This document shows positions 8,358 through 17,601 of a DNA stretch of 64,000 nt, in pieces. The stretch comes from Streptomyces sp. NBC_00178. GTDB taxonomy: Bacteria > Actinomycetota > Actinomycetes > Streptomycetales > Streptomycetaceae. The notes under the pieces were generated by a model, which was given only the letters and a program-made list of their open reading frames with translations, was not told the DNA's origin and did no database searches. The stretch spans positions 992,001 through 1,056,000 of the forward strand of contig NZ_CP108143.1 in the NCBI RefSeq assembly GCF_036206005.1, in the 5' to 3' direction. Position 1 is the stretch's first letter. Each line of letters begins with the position of its first letter. The position numbers were made by a program, and so were the translations under genes.

Positions 8358-8721
8358 GACACACGGACTGCCACGTCCCGAGCTCCAGCCGGCCTCCGAT
8401 CACCGGCAAGGTCGCGTGCGGCGGCACCAGGGCGGGAAGCACGTGGTCGCGGCCGTGTCCCGGGCTGCCGTGGCGGTGGCGCCAGCGGTCGTCGGGCGGG
8501 AGCAGGTCCTGGAGAGCGGCGAGGAGGTCGTCGTCGCTTCCGGCCCCCGTCTCCAGGATCGCGATCCCGGCTGTGGCATGGGGGACGAAGATGTTGAGCA
8601 GGCCGTCCCTGCCAGGAGCCGAGCGGGCCAGGAACTGGGCGCAGTCCTCTGTCAGGTCCGTGACCGTTTCGGTCCGTCCCGTGGTGACGCTGAGCAGGTG
8701 TGTGGCAAAGGTGTCGGACAT
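8299..8721 (-). CDS. yjbQ: YjbQ family (UPF0047) protein, secondary thiamine-phosphate synthase
   Basis: The 140-residue product starts at ATG 8721 (MSDTFATHLLSVTTG); longer upstream extensions of the frame are not coding. Family features are NIFVPHATAGIAILE, DDLLAALQDLLPP, GHGRDHVLPAL and GTWQSVCLVDTN. The family is a small trimeric domain; E. coli YjbQ was reported to have weak thiamine-phosphate synthase activity, while the physiological role is uncertain. The gene is intact, but its 3' end is the apparent target of the island, whose left end carries a second degenerate copy. It is divergent from the flavoprotein gene at 8887. Confidence 0.9.
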   Translation of the reverse strand: MSDTFATHLLSVTTGRTETVTDLTEDCAQFLARSAPGRDGLLNIFVPHATAGIAILETGAGSDDDLLAALQDLLPPDDRWRHRHGSPGHGRDHVLPALVPPHATLPVIGGRLELGTWQSVCLVDTNISNHNRQVRLSFFG

Positions 8722-8886
8722 GGACTCATTCTCCCGGGCGGGGCGGAGGTCCGCGAAGTCCGCCCCGCCGGGGACCAGCCTGCCGGCGGGACCTGAAAGG
8801 GGTCCGGGCGGGCTGGGGAAGGCGAGGCCAGGGAAGCTCCGGTTCCGCCCGGGAAGACACGGGCCTCCCCCACAGTTGGTAGAAGC

Positions 8887-9969
8887 GTGAACGATATCGG
8901 GATCCGCGAGCTGGACGTGGTCGTCATCGGCGCCGGTCAGGCGGGACTGTCCGCCGCGTACCACCTGCGCCGCAGCGGGCTCGAGCCCGACCGGGACTTC
9001 GCGGTGCTCGATCATGCGCCCCGCCCCGGTGGCGCCTGGCAGTTCCGCTGGCCCTCGCTCACGTACGGCAAGGTGCACGGCATGCATTCGCTCCCGGGCA
9101 TGGAGCTCACCGGCGCCGACGGGAACCGGCCTTCGTCCGAGGTCATCGGCGAGTACTTCGACGCGTACGAGCGACGGTTCGGCCTGCGCGTGCACCGCCC
9201 CGTCGAGGTGAGCCGCGTACGCGAGGGGGTCGGCGGGCGTCTGCTCGTGGAGACCTCGGAGGGTGCCTACTCCACGCGCGCGCTGGTCAACGCCACCGGC
9301 ACGTGGGACCGGCCGTTCTGGCCGCGCTGTCCCGGCCAGGATTCCTTCCTCGGCCGGCAACTGCACACCGCGAACTATCCGGGGCCCGCCGAGTTCGCCG
9401 GTCTGCGGGTGGTGGTGGTCGGCGGTGGCGCGTCGGGTACCCAGCATCTGATGGAGATCGCCGAGGTGGCCGAGGAGACGTTCTGGGTGACACGTCGCCC
9501 GCCGGTGTTCCGCGAAGGACCCTTCGGTGAGGACGCGGGCCGTGCCGCCGTGGCCATGGTGGACGAGCGCGTACGCAGCGGACTTCCTCCGCGGAGCGTG
9601 GTCAGCGTGACCGGCCTGCCGCTCAACGACGCCATTCGGCGCGCACGCGAGCGGGGGATCCTGGACCGCCTCCCGATGTTCGAGCGGATCACCCCGGACG
9701 GCGTGGTCTGGCCCGACGGCCGTTCCGTCCGGGCCGACGTCATCCTCTGGGCGACCGGCTTCCGCGCCGCCGTCGATCATCTGGCGCCGCTGAGGCTCCG
9801 GGAGCCCGGAGGTGGCATTCGCGTGGAGGAGACCCGAGTCGTACGGGACCCACGCGTCCATCTCGTCGGCTACGGCCCGTCCGCCAGCACCATCGGCGCC
9901 AATCGGGCCGGGCGGGCCGCCGCCCGCTCGTTGACCCGGCTGCTGGACGGCGTTCCGGCCCTGCACTGA
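8887..9969 (+). CDS. FAD-dependent NAD(P)-binding monooxygenase-like oxidoreductase
   Basis: GTG 8887 starts a 360-residue flavoprotein. An N-terminal FAD Rossmann motif (VVIGAGQAGLSAAYHL) is followed by a PGGAWQFRWPS segment typical of flavin monooxygenases. A second NAD(P)-binding motif (VVVVGGGASGTQHL) lies near residue 180, and an ATGF-type motif (ILWATGF) near residue 285. This is the layout of the YUCCA/CzcO-like class of FMO-related proteins. The substrate is unknown. It is divergent from yjbQ, and the ABC exporter gene converges from downstream. Confidence 0.88.
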   Translation: MNDIGIRELDVVVIGAGQAGLSAAYHLRRSGLEPDRDFAVLDHAPRPGGAWQFRWPSLTYGKVHGMHSLPGMELTGADGNRPSSEVIGEYFDAYERRFGLRVHRPVEVSRVREGVGGRLLVETSEGAYSTRALVNATGTWDRPFWPRCPGQDSFLGRQLHTANYPGPAEFAGLRVVVVGGGASGTQHLMEIAEVAEETFWVTRRPPVFREGPFGEDAGRAAVAMVDERVRSGLPPRSVVSVTGLPLNDAIRRARERGILDRLPMFERITPDGVVWPDGRSVRADVILWATGFRAAVDHLAPLRLREPGGGIRVEETRVVRDPRVHLVGYGPSASTIGANRAGRAAARSLTRLLDGVPALH

Positions 9970-10003
9970 CCCCGGGACGGTGGGTCGGCCAGGCCCCGGA
10001 CCG

Positions 10004-11815
10004 TCAGACGGCGGCCGCGGGGACGGTCACGCCGCTGTCGCGGCGGATCAGGGCGGCGTAGCGGCCGTCCTTGGCGAGCAGTTCCTCATGCGTTCCCCGC
10101 TCCGCCGCCGAGCCCCCGTCCAGCACCACGATCTGGTCCGCGTCCCGGACGGTGGACAGCCGGTGCGCGATGGTGAGCGTGGTGCGTCCTTCGGACAGGG
10201 CGTCGATGGCCTGCTGCACGGCGTGTTCGGTTCGGGTGTCGAGGGCGCTGGTCGCCTCGTCGAGAATCAGCACGGGCGGGTTCCGGAGAATCGTCCGGGC
10301 GATCGCCAGGCGCTGCTTCTCGCCGCCCGAGAACCGGTAGCCGCGCTCCCCCACGAGCGTGTCGTAACCGTCGGGCAGACCGGCGATGTGGTCGTGGATC
10401 TGGGCGGCGCGGGCGGCGGCCTCGATCTCCTCGTCGGTGGCGTCGGGCTTCGCGAAGCGGAGGTTCTCGGCGACCGACGCGTGGAAGAGGTAGGTCTCCT
10501 GGGAGACCACACCCACGGCGCGGGCGAGGGTGTCGAAGTCGAGGTCGCGCACGTCGACGCCGTCGATCGTGACGCGGCCCCCCGTGACGTCGTACAGGCG
10601 CGGCACGAGGTAGCTGAGGGTGGACTTGCCCGATCCGGTGGGACCGACGACGGCCAGACTGTTCCCGGCCGGTACCGATACGTCGATGCCGCTCAGCGTG
10701 GGACCGCTCTTCTCGTCGTAGCTGAAGGTGACGTCCTCGAAGGCGACCTCGCCACGGATGTGCTCCAGGCGAACCGGCTTGTCGGGTTCGGTGATGTCCA
10801 CCTTCAGGTCGAGGTACTCGAAGATGCGGGCGAACAGGGCCAGGGACGTCTGCATCTGCACCCCGGTGGAGAGCAGGCTCACGGCCGGGCGGAACAGCCC
10901 CTGCTGGAGCGAGACGAAGGCGACGAGCGTCCCGATGGAGACGCCGGTGGCGCCCGACTGGAGGGTGAGTCCCGCCGCCCAGTAGATGACGGCGGGCATG
11001 GCCGCCATCACGATCCCGATCGTCGACATCCGCCAGCGTCCGGCCATGTTGGAGCGCACTTCGAGGTCGACCAGGCGTTCGGACTCCTCGGAGAAGGTCT
11101 TCGTGAGGGAGTCCGAGCGGCCCATCGTGCGGCCGAGCAGGATGCCGCTGACCGAGAGCGATTCGGTGACGGTGGCGGCCATGGCCGCCATCTGCCGCTG
11201 GCGCTGCGTGGTGATCTTCTTGCGCTCACGGCCCACGCGACGGCTGATCCAGACGAAGACCGGCAGGAGCAGCAGCGAGACGACGGTGAGCCGCCAGTCG
11301 AGCGCGAGCATGGCGACCACGGTGGCGATGACCGCGGTGAGGTTGGAGACGAGGGAGGTCGCGGTGGAGGTGACCGTCGCCTGCATCCCGCCGATGTCGT
11401 TGGCGATACGGGACTGCACCTCGCCCGTACGGGTCCGGGTGAAGAAGGCGAGCGGCATCCGCTGCAGCTGTGTGTAGACGGCGGTCCGCAGGTCGTGCAT
11501 GACGCGCTGGCCGACGGTGGTGGAGATGAGGGTCTGCAGGACGCCGAAGACGCTGTTCATCACGGCGGTGAGGATCATGCCGAGGGCGAGCAGTGTCAGC
11601 AGGCCGGTACGCCCCTGGGGGATCGCGGTGTCCAGGATCTCCCGGAGGAGGAAGGGCGACGCGACCGACACCAGGGAGGATGCGCCGACCAGGAGTGCGA
11701 CCACCGCGAGCCTGCCGCGGTAGGGCCGGAACAGCCGGAAGATGCGGCGCAGCTCGGCGGGCGGTTGCCCGGCCTCGGCGGCGGAGGGTGTCCAGGTGGG
11801 TTCGTCGGGTTTCAT
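10004..11815 (-). CDS. ABC exporter with fused membrane and ATPase domains
   Basis: ATG 11815 is preceded by GAAGGAG, which fixes the start and gives 603 residues; the upstream open frame is not coding. The N-terminal half is a six-helix exporter transmembrane domain (FRPYRGRLAVVALLVGAS; GVLQTLISTTVGQ). The C-terminal ATPase has all motifs: Walker A GPTGSGKST, signature FSGGEKQ, Walker B LILDEATSALD and H-loop IAHRLST. A homodimeric multidrug or lipid exporter is likely. A MarR gene is divergent with a palindrome between them, implying induction by a ligand of the regulator. The 3' end lies about 35 bases from the convergent flavoprotein gene. Confidence 0.93.
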   Translation of the reverse strand: MKPDEPTWTPSAAEAGQPPAELRRIFRLFRPYRGRLAVVALLVGASSLVSVASPFLLREILDTAIPQGRTGLLTLLALGMILTAVMNSVFGVLQTLISTTVGQRVMHDLRTAVYTQLQRMPLAFFTRTRTGEVQSRIANDIGGMQATVTSTATSLVSNLTAVIATVVAMLALDWRLTVVSLLLLPVFVWISRRVGRERKKITTQRQRQMAAMAATVTESLSVSGILLGRTMGRSDSLTKTFSEESERLVDLEVRSNMAGRWRMSTIGIVMAAMPAVIYWAAGLTLQSGATGVSIGTLVAFVSLQQGLFRPAVSLLSTGVQMQTSLALFARIFEYLDLKVDITEPDKPVRLEHIRGEVAFEDVTFSYDEKSGPTLSGIDVSVPAGNSLAVVGPTGSGKSTLSYLVPRLYDVTGGRVTIDGVDVRDLDFDTLARAVGVVSQETYLFHASVAENLRFAKPDATDEEIEAAARAAQIHDHIAGLPDGYDTLVGERGYRFSGGEKQRLAIARTILRNPPVLILDEATSALDTRTEHAVQQAIDALSEGRTTLTIAHRLSTVRDADQIVVLDGGSAAERGTHEELLAKDGRYAALIRRDSGVTVPAAAV

Positions 11816-11920
11816 GGGCTCCTTCGAGAGCGTGTGGGGAGGGACCGGCCGGGCTCGGGCCTGCGGGGTGGATACGGAGCGTGGGCAGGGCGGGCATGCC
11901 CCGGAGGACACCGAGGCCGC

Positions 11921-11948
11921 ACGAGCCACGAGCCACGAGCCACGATTC
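11921..11948. repeat. Short tandem repeat (about 7-bp unit ACGAGCC)
   Basis: The unit ACGAGCC occurs three times in a row followed by the variant ACGATTC, in the untranslated leader of the ABC exporter gene. No function is evident. Confidence 0.5.
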
Positions 11949-11960
11949 GAGAGCCTAGCT

Positions 11961-11983
11961 CATTGTTACCTCTATACACAATG
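11961..11983. promoter_or_regulatory. Candidate MarR operator
   Basis: The inverted repeat CATTGT-N11-ACAATG lies between the divergent ABC exporter and MarR genes. A further ATTGT half-site at 11998-12002 abuts the MarR start, giving three evenly placed half-sites. MarR proteins commonly bind AT-rich palindromes in such intergenic regions and repress both genes. Binding by this regulator is inferred. Confidence 0.55.
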
Positions 11984-12008
11984 AACCACATCCTGATATT
12001 GTTCCCTC

Positions 12009-12455
12009 ATGGAATCCCCAGACTCCGACGGCATGCTGGCCGAACAGCTGCTGAGGCTCACGCGCCGCCTCCAGCGCATCCAGAGCCGTCAGCTGGAGCC
12101 GATCGGCATCACGCCGGCCCAGTTCCGCCTGCTGCGCACGACCGCTCACTACGACGGGCCGCCCCGCATGGCCGATCTGGCCGAGAGGCTGGACGTCGTC
12201 CCCCGGGCCGTCACCACCCTCGTGGACGGCCTGGAGGCGAGCGGCCGGGTACGGCGTGCACCGGACCCGACCAACCGCAGGGTGATCCGCATCGAGATCA
12301 CGGAGGAGGGCCGGGCCGTGCTCCGCTCGATGCGCGCCGCGCGCAAGGCCGCGGCGGAAGAGATCCTGGCTCCGTTGACCGCCGACCAGCGCGAGGTGCT
12401 CGGCGGACTGCTGACCGCGCTGGTCGACGGGATGCCGGAGCGCCGCCGCTGCTGA
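12009..12455 (+). CDS. MarR-family transcriptional regulator
   Basis: The 148-residue protein has the MarR winged-helix layout: an N-terminal dimerisation helix (LLRLTRRLQRIQSRQLEPIG), recognition region (MADLAERLDVVPRAVTTLVDGLE), a wing with the family motif (APDPTNRRVIRIEITEEG) and a C-terminal helix. It is divergent from an ABC exporter, and the palindromes lie immediately upstream of its ATG, so autorepression together with exporter repression is the likely arrangement. The inducer is unknown. Confidence 0.93.
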   Translation: MESPDSDGMLAEQLLRLTRRLQRIQSRQLEPIGITPAQFRLLRTTAHYDGPPRMADLAERLDVVPRAVTTLVDGLEASGRVRRAPDPTNRRVIRIEITEEGRAVLRSMRAARKAAAEEILAPLTADQREVLGGLLTALVDGMPERRRC

Positions 12456-12663
12456 GACACGCGGTGCGACACCCGCACGCCACAGCCGTGAACACCGCCC
12501 GCTCGTCACGCGGGGAGGTTCCGCCACCTTGCGGTCGAGCCGCGTACGACGCCAGGAGCGGGGCGGCCAGCGCCCGGAGCCCCTCGGGAATCAGACGCTT
12601 CGACAGATCAGCCCTCGCGGCACCATCGTGCCGCTCGAACCTCAAGTCACCGGGCACAGCCCT

Positions 12664-13248
12664 CTAGACGCCGGCCGATGCGGCCGATCTGGCGGCCTGG
12701 TCGATCTTCGCGCAGTAGGCGGCGCGGGCTTCCTCATCGATCTGCGCCTCATGTTCGGGGCGCATCCCCGTTCGACCGTCGACACCTTCGCGCAGGATGT
12801 CGGCATGCCCGGCATGCCGGTTCGTCTCGCCGAGGACGTGGACGATGACGGCGAACAGGTTCGTGCTGGAATGAGGCTCCGGCCACCAGGGCACGCGGCC
12901 GTGGGCATCGAGGGGCAGCGCCTGGATCGTCGCGTCCGAGTGTTCCCACGTGCGCCGGTAGTACTCGGTGATCTGATCGCAGGTCTCGCCCTCGGTCGCC
13001 CACAGATCGCTGCCGTCGTGGTCCTGCCACCGGGGCAGCGGTTCCGGGAAAGGGCGGGCGAAGACCTCGCCGAAGTACCTGGCCTCCACGCCGGCCACGT
13101 GCTTGATCAGGCCGAGGAGGTTGCTCCCGGTGACTGTCAACGGGCGGCGGGCGTCGTATTCGGACAAGCCGTCGAGCTTCCAGAGCAGCGCCTCGCGGTC
13201 CCGCCGCAGTCTCCCGTGCAGGTTGTCCTTCGCGAATTCGTCGATCAT
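12664..13248 (-). CDS. DinB-like (DUF664) protein
   Basis: ATG 13248 (MIDEFAKDNLHGRL) gives 194 residues; a six-codon longer start at 13266 is possible. The sequence shows the DinB/YfiT four-helix pattern with metal-ligand histidines: LIKHVAGVEARYFG near the N-terminus and HVLGETNRHAGHADILRE near the C-terminus. Proteins of this fold include mycothiol- or bacillithiol-dependent transferases and many uncharacterised enzymes. A thiol-transferase role is possible but unproven. It stands alone on the minus strand. Confidence 0.85.
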   Translation of the reverse strand: MIDEFAKDNLHGRLRRDREALLWKLDGLSEYDARRPLTVTGSNLLGLIKHVAGVEARYFGEVFARPFPEPLPRWQDHDGSDLWATEGETCDQITEYYRRTWEHSDATIQALPLDAHGRVPWWPEPHSSTNLFAVIVHVLGETNRHAGHADILREGVDGRTGMRPEHEAQIDEEARAAYCAKIDQAARSAASAGV

Positions 13249-13809
<561 letters not shown>

Positions 13810-15642
13810 ATGCAGATTCGCGATCTCCCGTACTCCGATCCCGGCGATCCTGATGTCCGGTCCGGCCCCCGTTTCCTGCTCTGGCTCGGCCGGGGTCAGA
13901 TCGCCGGTCAGCTCAAGTCCCTGTCCTGGGGGCTGCTGCACCACTGCGCGATCGCGGGCCTCCCGCTCGCCGTCGGATTCGCGGTCCAGGCCGTCATCGA
14001 CCGTTCCGGCCGGGACCTGGCGCTGGCGGGCGGGCTCCTGCTCGTCCTCGGCGTCCTCATCGCCGTGGGCGACACCATGCTCCACCGCACCGCGGTCACC
14101 AACTGGATCACGGCCGCCGCACGCGTGCAGCAGCTTCTGGCCCGCAAGACAGCCGAACTGGGTTCGGCCCTGACCCGGCGGGTGGCGGCGGGTGAGGTGG
14201 TCGCCGTCTCCACCGGTGACGTCGAGAAGATCGGCTGGTTCGTCGAGGCGCTGTCCCGTTTCGCCGCCGCGGCCACGGCCCTGGTGCTGATCTGCGTCGG
14301 ACTGGTCCTCTACCTGCCCGCCCTCGGCGTGCTGGTCGCCATCGGCACGCCCGTCCTCGCTCTGGCCATGCTGCCGCTGCTCCCCCGCGCAACCCGCAGG
14401 GCGGATCTCCAGCGCGAGAAGGCGGGCCGGGCCACCGAGCTGGCCTCCGACACAGTGGCCGGTCTCCGGGTGCTGCGCGGCATCGGCGGCGAGGACCTGT
14501 TCCTCGACCGCTATCGGCGCGCTTCCCAGGAGGTGCGCGAAGCCGCGGTGCGCAGCGCCCGTATGTGGGCCGTCATCTCCGCCGTCCAGGTGTTCCTGCC
14601 GGGAGTGCTGCTGATCTCGCTGGTCTGGTACGGGGCGACGCTGGCGAGGGACGGCCGCATCGACATCGGCCAGCTGGTGACCGTGTACAGCGCGGCGACC
14701 CTGATGCTGTTCCCGCTGCGCAACGTGGAGGAGATCGCGATGGCGTACTCCTTCTCGCGCCCTTCCGCGCAGCGGGCCGTGCGGGTGCTCTCGCTGCACC
14801 GCACCACCCGCAGCTCAACGGCCGACGCCGCACCGCCGGGTGATGTGTACGACCCGGTGACCGGACTCATGGCCCCGCAGGGCCTGTTCACCGCCGTGGT
14901 CTGCGGCGATCCCGACGAGGCGGGCAGGCTCGCCGAACGGCTGGGCGGTCACGCGGAGCAGGACGACGCGTCCGCTCCGCCCTCGGTACTGCTGGGCGGT
15001 GTGCCGCTGGACGATCTGCCGCTCGCGGTGGCGCGGGCCTCGGTGCTCGTGCAGGACAAGGATCCGGTGCTCCTGTCGGGCACGCTGCGCGAGCTGCTGG
15101 ACGTGCCGTCGTCGGGTGACGTCCCGCCGGGCGACGCGCTGGCGGCGGCCCAGTGCGGCGACGTGCTGGACGCGCTGGCCCAGGCCTCGGCCGACACGGC
15201 CGGCGACCCCATGGACACCCGCATCACCGAGCGGGGACGGTCGCTGTCGGGCGGTCAGAGGCAACGGCTCGCGCTGGCGCGTTCACTGGTCACCGATCCG
15301 GAGGTCCTCGTACTGGACGAGCCGACGTCTGCCGTCGACTCGCACACGGAGGCCAGGGTCGCGGCCGGCGTCGAACGGCTGCGCCGGGGCCGCACCACGG
15401 TGGCCTTCGCGTCGTCCCCGCTGCTGCTGGACCTGGCGGACCGCGTCGTGCTGCTGCACGAGGGCGCCGTCGTGGCGGCCGGTACACACCGCGAACTGCT
15501 GCGGGACGAACCGCGTTACCGGGCGGTCGTCACCCGCGAGACCGAGGACGAGGCCGCGGTACCGGACGCGCGGGGCGGTCTCGCCGTCGTCGACGGACTC
15601 CGGCCGGCCCGGACGGCCGATGAGATCGAGGAGAGAGCATGA
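13810..15642 (+). CDS. ABC exporter subunit A, degenerate ATPase lacking Walker A
   Basis: The ATG at 13810 ([13 protein letters not shown]) gives 610 residues; the Shine-Dalgarno is weak and the open frame extends upstream. A six-helix exporter transmembrane domain occupies residues ~30-320. The ATPase domain keeps the signature [15 protein letters not shown] and Walker [13 protein letters not shown]. Where Walker A should be it has [12 protein letters not shown], with no glycine loop and no lysine. The H-loop His is replaced in FASSPLLLD. The partner gene overlaps by ATGA and has the complementary set of motifs, so the pair should form a heterodimer with one working ATP site. The substrate is unknown. 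Confidence 0.92.
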   Translation: MQIRDLPYSDPGDPDVRSGPRFLLWLGRGQIAGQLKSLSWGLLHHCAIAGLPLAVGFAVQAVIDRSGRDLALAGGLLLVLGVLIAVGDTMLHRTAVTNWITAAARVQQLLARKTAELGSALTRRVAAGEVVAVSTGDVEKIGWFVEALSRFAAAATALVLICVGLVLYLPALGVLVAIGTPVLALAMLPLLPRATRRADLQREKAGRATELASDTVAGLRVLRGIGGEDLFLDRYRRASQEVREAAVRSARMWAVISAVQVFLPGVLLISLVWYGATLARDGRIDIGQLVTVYSAATLMLFPLRNVEEIAMAYSFSRPSAQRAVRVLSLHRTTRSSTADAAPPGDVYDPVTGLMAPQGLFTAVVCGDPDEAGRLAERLGGHAEQDDASAPPSVLLGGVPLDDLPLAVARASVLVQDKDPVLLSGTLRELLDVPSSGDVPPGDALAAAQCGDVLDALAQASADTAGDPMDTRITERGRSLSGGQRQRLALARSLVTDPEVLVLDEPTSAVDSHTEARVAAGVERLRRGRTTVAFASSPLLLDLADRVVLLHEGAVVAAGTHRELLRDEPRYRAVVTRETEDEAAVPDARGGLAVVDGLRPARTADEIEERA

Positions 15643-17420
15643 TCGGCGTGGCTCCACCGGCGTACGACCCGGCCGCCCCCGAGTCGGCGACGACCCTGCC
15701 CGTGGGGACGCCGGCGACGGTGCGGGCGTACGTGCGCGCGCTGCTGCGGCGCCACCGCAGGGCGTTCGCGGTGCTGATCGCGGTCAACGCCGTCGCGGTG
15801 ATCGCCTCGATCACCGGTCCCTACCTGCTGGGCGGGCTGGTCGAGGATCTGTCCGAAGGGGTGACGGACCTGCATCTGGAGCGCACCGTCTCGGTGTTCG
15901 CGGTGGCGCTGATCGTGCAGACCGTGTTCACCCGGACCATGCGGCTGCGCGGTGCGATGCTCGGTGAGGAGATGCTCGCGGATCTGCGCGAGGACTTCCT
16001 CGTGCGCTCGGTCGGGCTGCCGCCCGGTGTCCTGGAGCGGGCCGGTACCGGGGATCTGCTGTCCCGGATCACGACGGACATCGACCGGCTGGCCAACGCG
16101 ATGCGTGAGGCCGTGCCGCAGCTGGCGATCGGGGTGGTGTGGGCCGGTCTGCTGCTCGGCGCGCTCGCGGTCACGGCTCCGCCCCTCGCGCTCGCCGTGC
16201 TGATCGCGCTGCCGGTGCTCGTCGTGGGCTGCCGCTGGTACTTCCGCCGGGCGCCGTCGGCGTACCGCTCGGAGGCCGCGGGTTACGCGGCGGTCGCGGC
16301 GGTGCTCGCCGAGACCGTGGACGCCGGCCGGACCGTGGAGTCCCACCGGCTGGGCGCCCGCAGGATCGCGCTGTCGGACCGGCGGGTGGCGGAGTGGACG
16401 GCCTGGGAGCGGTACACGCTCTTCCTGCGCTCGGTGCTCTTCCCGGTCATCAACACCACCTACGTCACGATCCTCGGCGCGGTGCTGCTGCTGGGCGGCT
16501 GGTTCGTGATGGAGGACTGGATCACCGTCGGTCAGCTGACGACGGGTGCGCTGCTGGCGCAGATGATGGTGGACCCGCTCGGCCTGATCCTCCGCTGGTA
16601 CGACGAACTCCAGGTCGCGCAGGTGTCGTTGGCCCGGCTGGTGGGTGTCCGGGAGATCGAGCCGGACGCGGGCGACGACCTGGTCGGCCCGGACGGTCGT
16701 GAGGTCAGGGCCGAGGGGGTGCGGTTCGGGTACCGCGCCGGTGTGGACGTCCTGCACCAGGTGTCCCTGGAGGTCGCCCCGGGCACCCGGATGGCACTGG
16801 TGGGGCCGTCGGGTGCGGGCAAGTCCACCCTGGGCCGTCTGCTGGCGGGGATCTACGCCCCCCGGACCGGCGAGGTCACCCTGGGCGGCGCCGAGCTGTC
16901 CCGCATGACGGCGGAGCGGGTGCGGTCCCACGTCGCGCTGGTGAACCAGGAGCACCACGTCTTCGTGGGTTCGCTCCGGGACAACCTCCTGCTGGCCCGT
17001 ACGGACGCCGGGGACGCGGAACTGTGGGCGTCGCTCGCCGCGGTGGACGCGGACGGCTGGGCCCGTGCACTCGACAAGGGGCTGGACGCGGAGGTGGGCT
17101 CGGGCGGCCTGGCCCTCACGCCCGCGCAGGCGCAGCAGATCGCGCTGGCGCGGCTCGTGCTGGCGGACCCGCACACGCTGGTGCTGGACGAGGCGACGTC
17201 CCTGCTCGATCCCCGGGCGGCCCGTCATCTGGAGCGTTCGCTGGCCAAGGTGCTCGACGGGCGTACGGTCGTGGCGATCGCGCACCGGTTGCACACCGCG
17301 CACGACGCCGATGTGATCGCGGTGGTCGAGGACGGCCGGATCAGTGAGCTGGGCAGCCATGACGCGCTCGTGGCCGCGGACGGCGCCTACGCGGCGCTGT
17401 GGCGCTCCTGGCACGGCTGA
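15639..17420 (+). CDS. ABC exporter subunit B, ATPase with degenerate signature motif
   Basis: It starts at ATG 15639, overlapping the stop of subunit A by four bases, with GAGGAGAG upstream; 593 residues. The transmembrane domain (residues ~30-330) is followed by an ATPase with intact Walker A (GPSGAGKST), Walker B ([11 protein letters not shown]) and H-loop (IAHRLHT). The signature reads [12 protein letters not shown] instead of LSGGQ. In ABC dimers each site uses Walker A/B of one subunit and the signature of the other, so B's P-loop plus A's LSGGQ form the only complete site. Translational coupling suggests obligate stoichiometric assembly. Confidence 0.93.
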   Translation: MIGVAPPAYDPAAPESATTLPVGTPATVRAYVRALLRRHRRAFAVLIAVNAVAVIASITGPYLLGGLVEDLSEGVTDLHLERTVSVFAVALIVQTVFTRTMRLRGAMLGEEMLADLREDFLVRSVGLPPGVLERAGTGDLLSRITTDIDRLANAMREAVPQLAIGVVWAGLLLGALAVTAPPLALAVLIALPVLVVGCRWYFRRAPSAYRSEAAGYAAVAAVLAETVDAGRTVESHRLGARRIALSDRRVAEWTAWERYTLFLRSVLFPVINTTYVTILGAVLLLGGWFVMEDWITVGQLTTGALLAQMMVDPLGLILRWYDELQVAQVSLARLVGVREIEPDAGDDLVGPDGREVRAEGVRFGYRAGVDVLHQVSLEVAPGTRMALVGPSGAGKSTLGRLLAGIYAPRTGEVTLGGAELSRMTAERVRSHVALVNQEHHVFVGSLRDNLLLARTDAGDAELWASLAAVDADGWARALDKGLDAEVGSGGLALTPAQAQQIALARLVLADPHTLVLDEATSLLDPRAARHLERSLAKVLDGRTVVAIAHRLHTAHDADVIAVVEDGRISELGSHDALVAADGAYAALWRSWHG

Positions 17421-17450
17421 GCCGACGACCGGGCCGACGTGGCCCGGACC

Positions 17451-17492
17451 CCGGAGCCGCCGGTGGGGGAAAGAGCCCACCGGCGGCTCCGG
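17451..17492 (+). terminator. Strong hairpin terminator after the ABC exporter pair
   Basis: A perfect 17-bp stem (CCGGAGCCGCCGGTGGG paired with its complement at 17476-17492) and an 8-nt loop, 30 bases after the stop codon. Confidence 0.8.
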
Positions 17493-17601
17493 CGCGCACG
17501 GGAGGCGAACTCGGTCCCGTCCGGTGAGGATGAGGGGTGACTGGCTCCGGATACGGGGCAGGCGAGCGATGACCGCGTAAGCCCGAGAAGGGACGCACAC
17601 C

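Noticed and set aside
12298..12657. Minus-strand frame of 119 codons after the MarR gene
   Set aside because: Most of it is antisense to marR; the remaining ~60 codons have no recognisable homology or ribosome site.
9980..12667. 895-codon plus-strand frame
   Set aside because: It is antisense to the ABC exporter and overlaps the MarR gene out of frame; no domain is visible.
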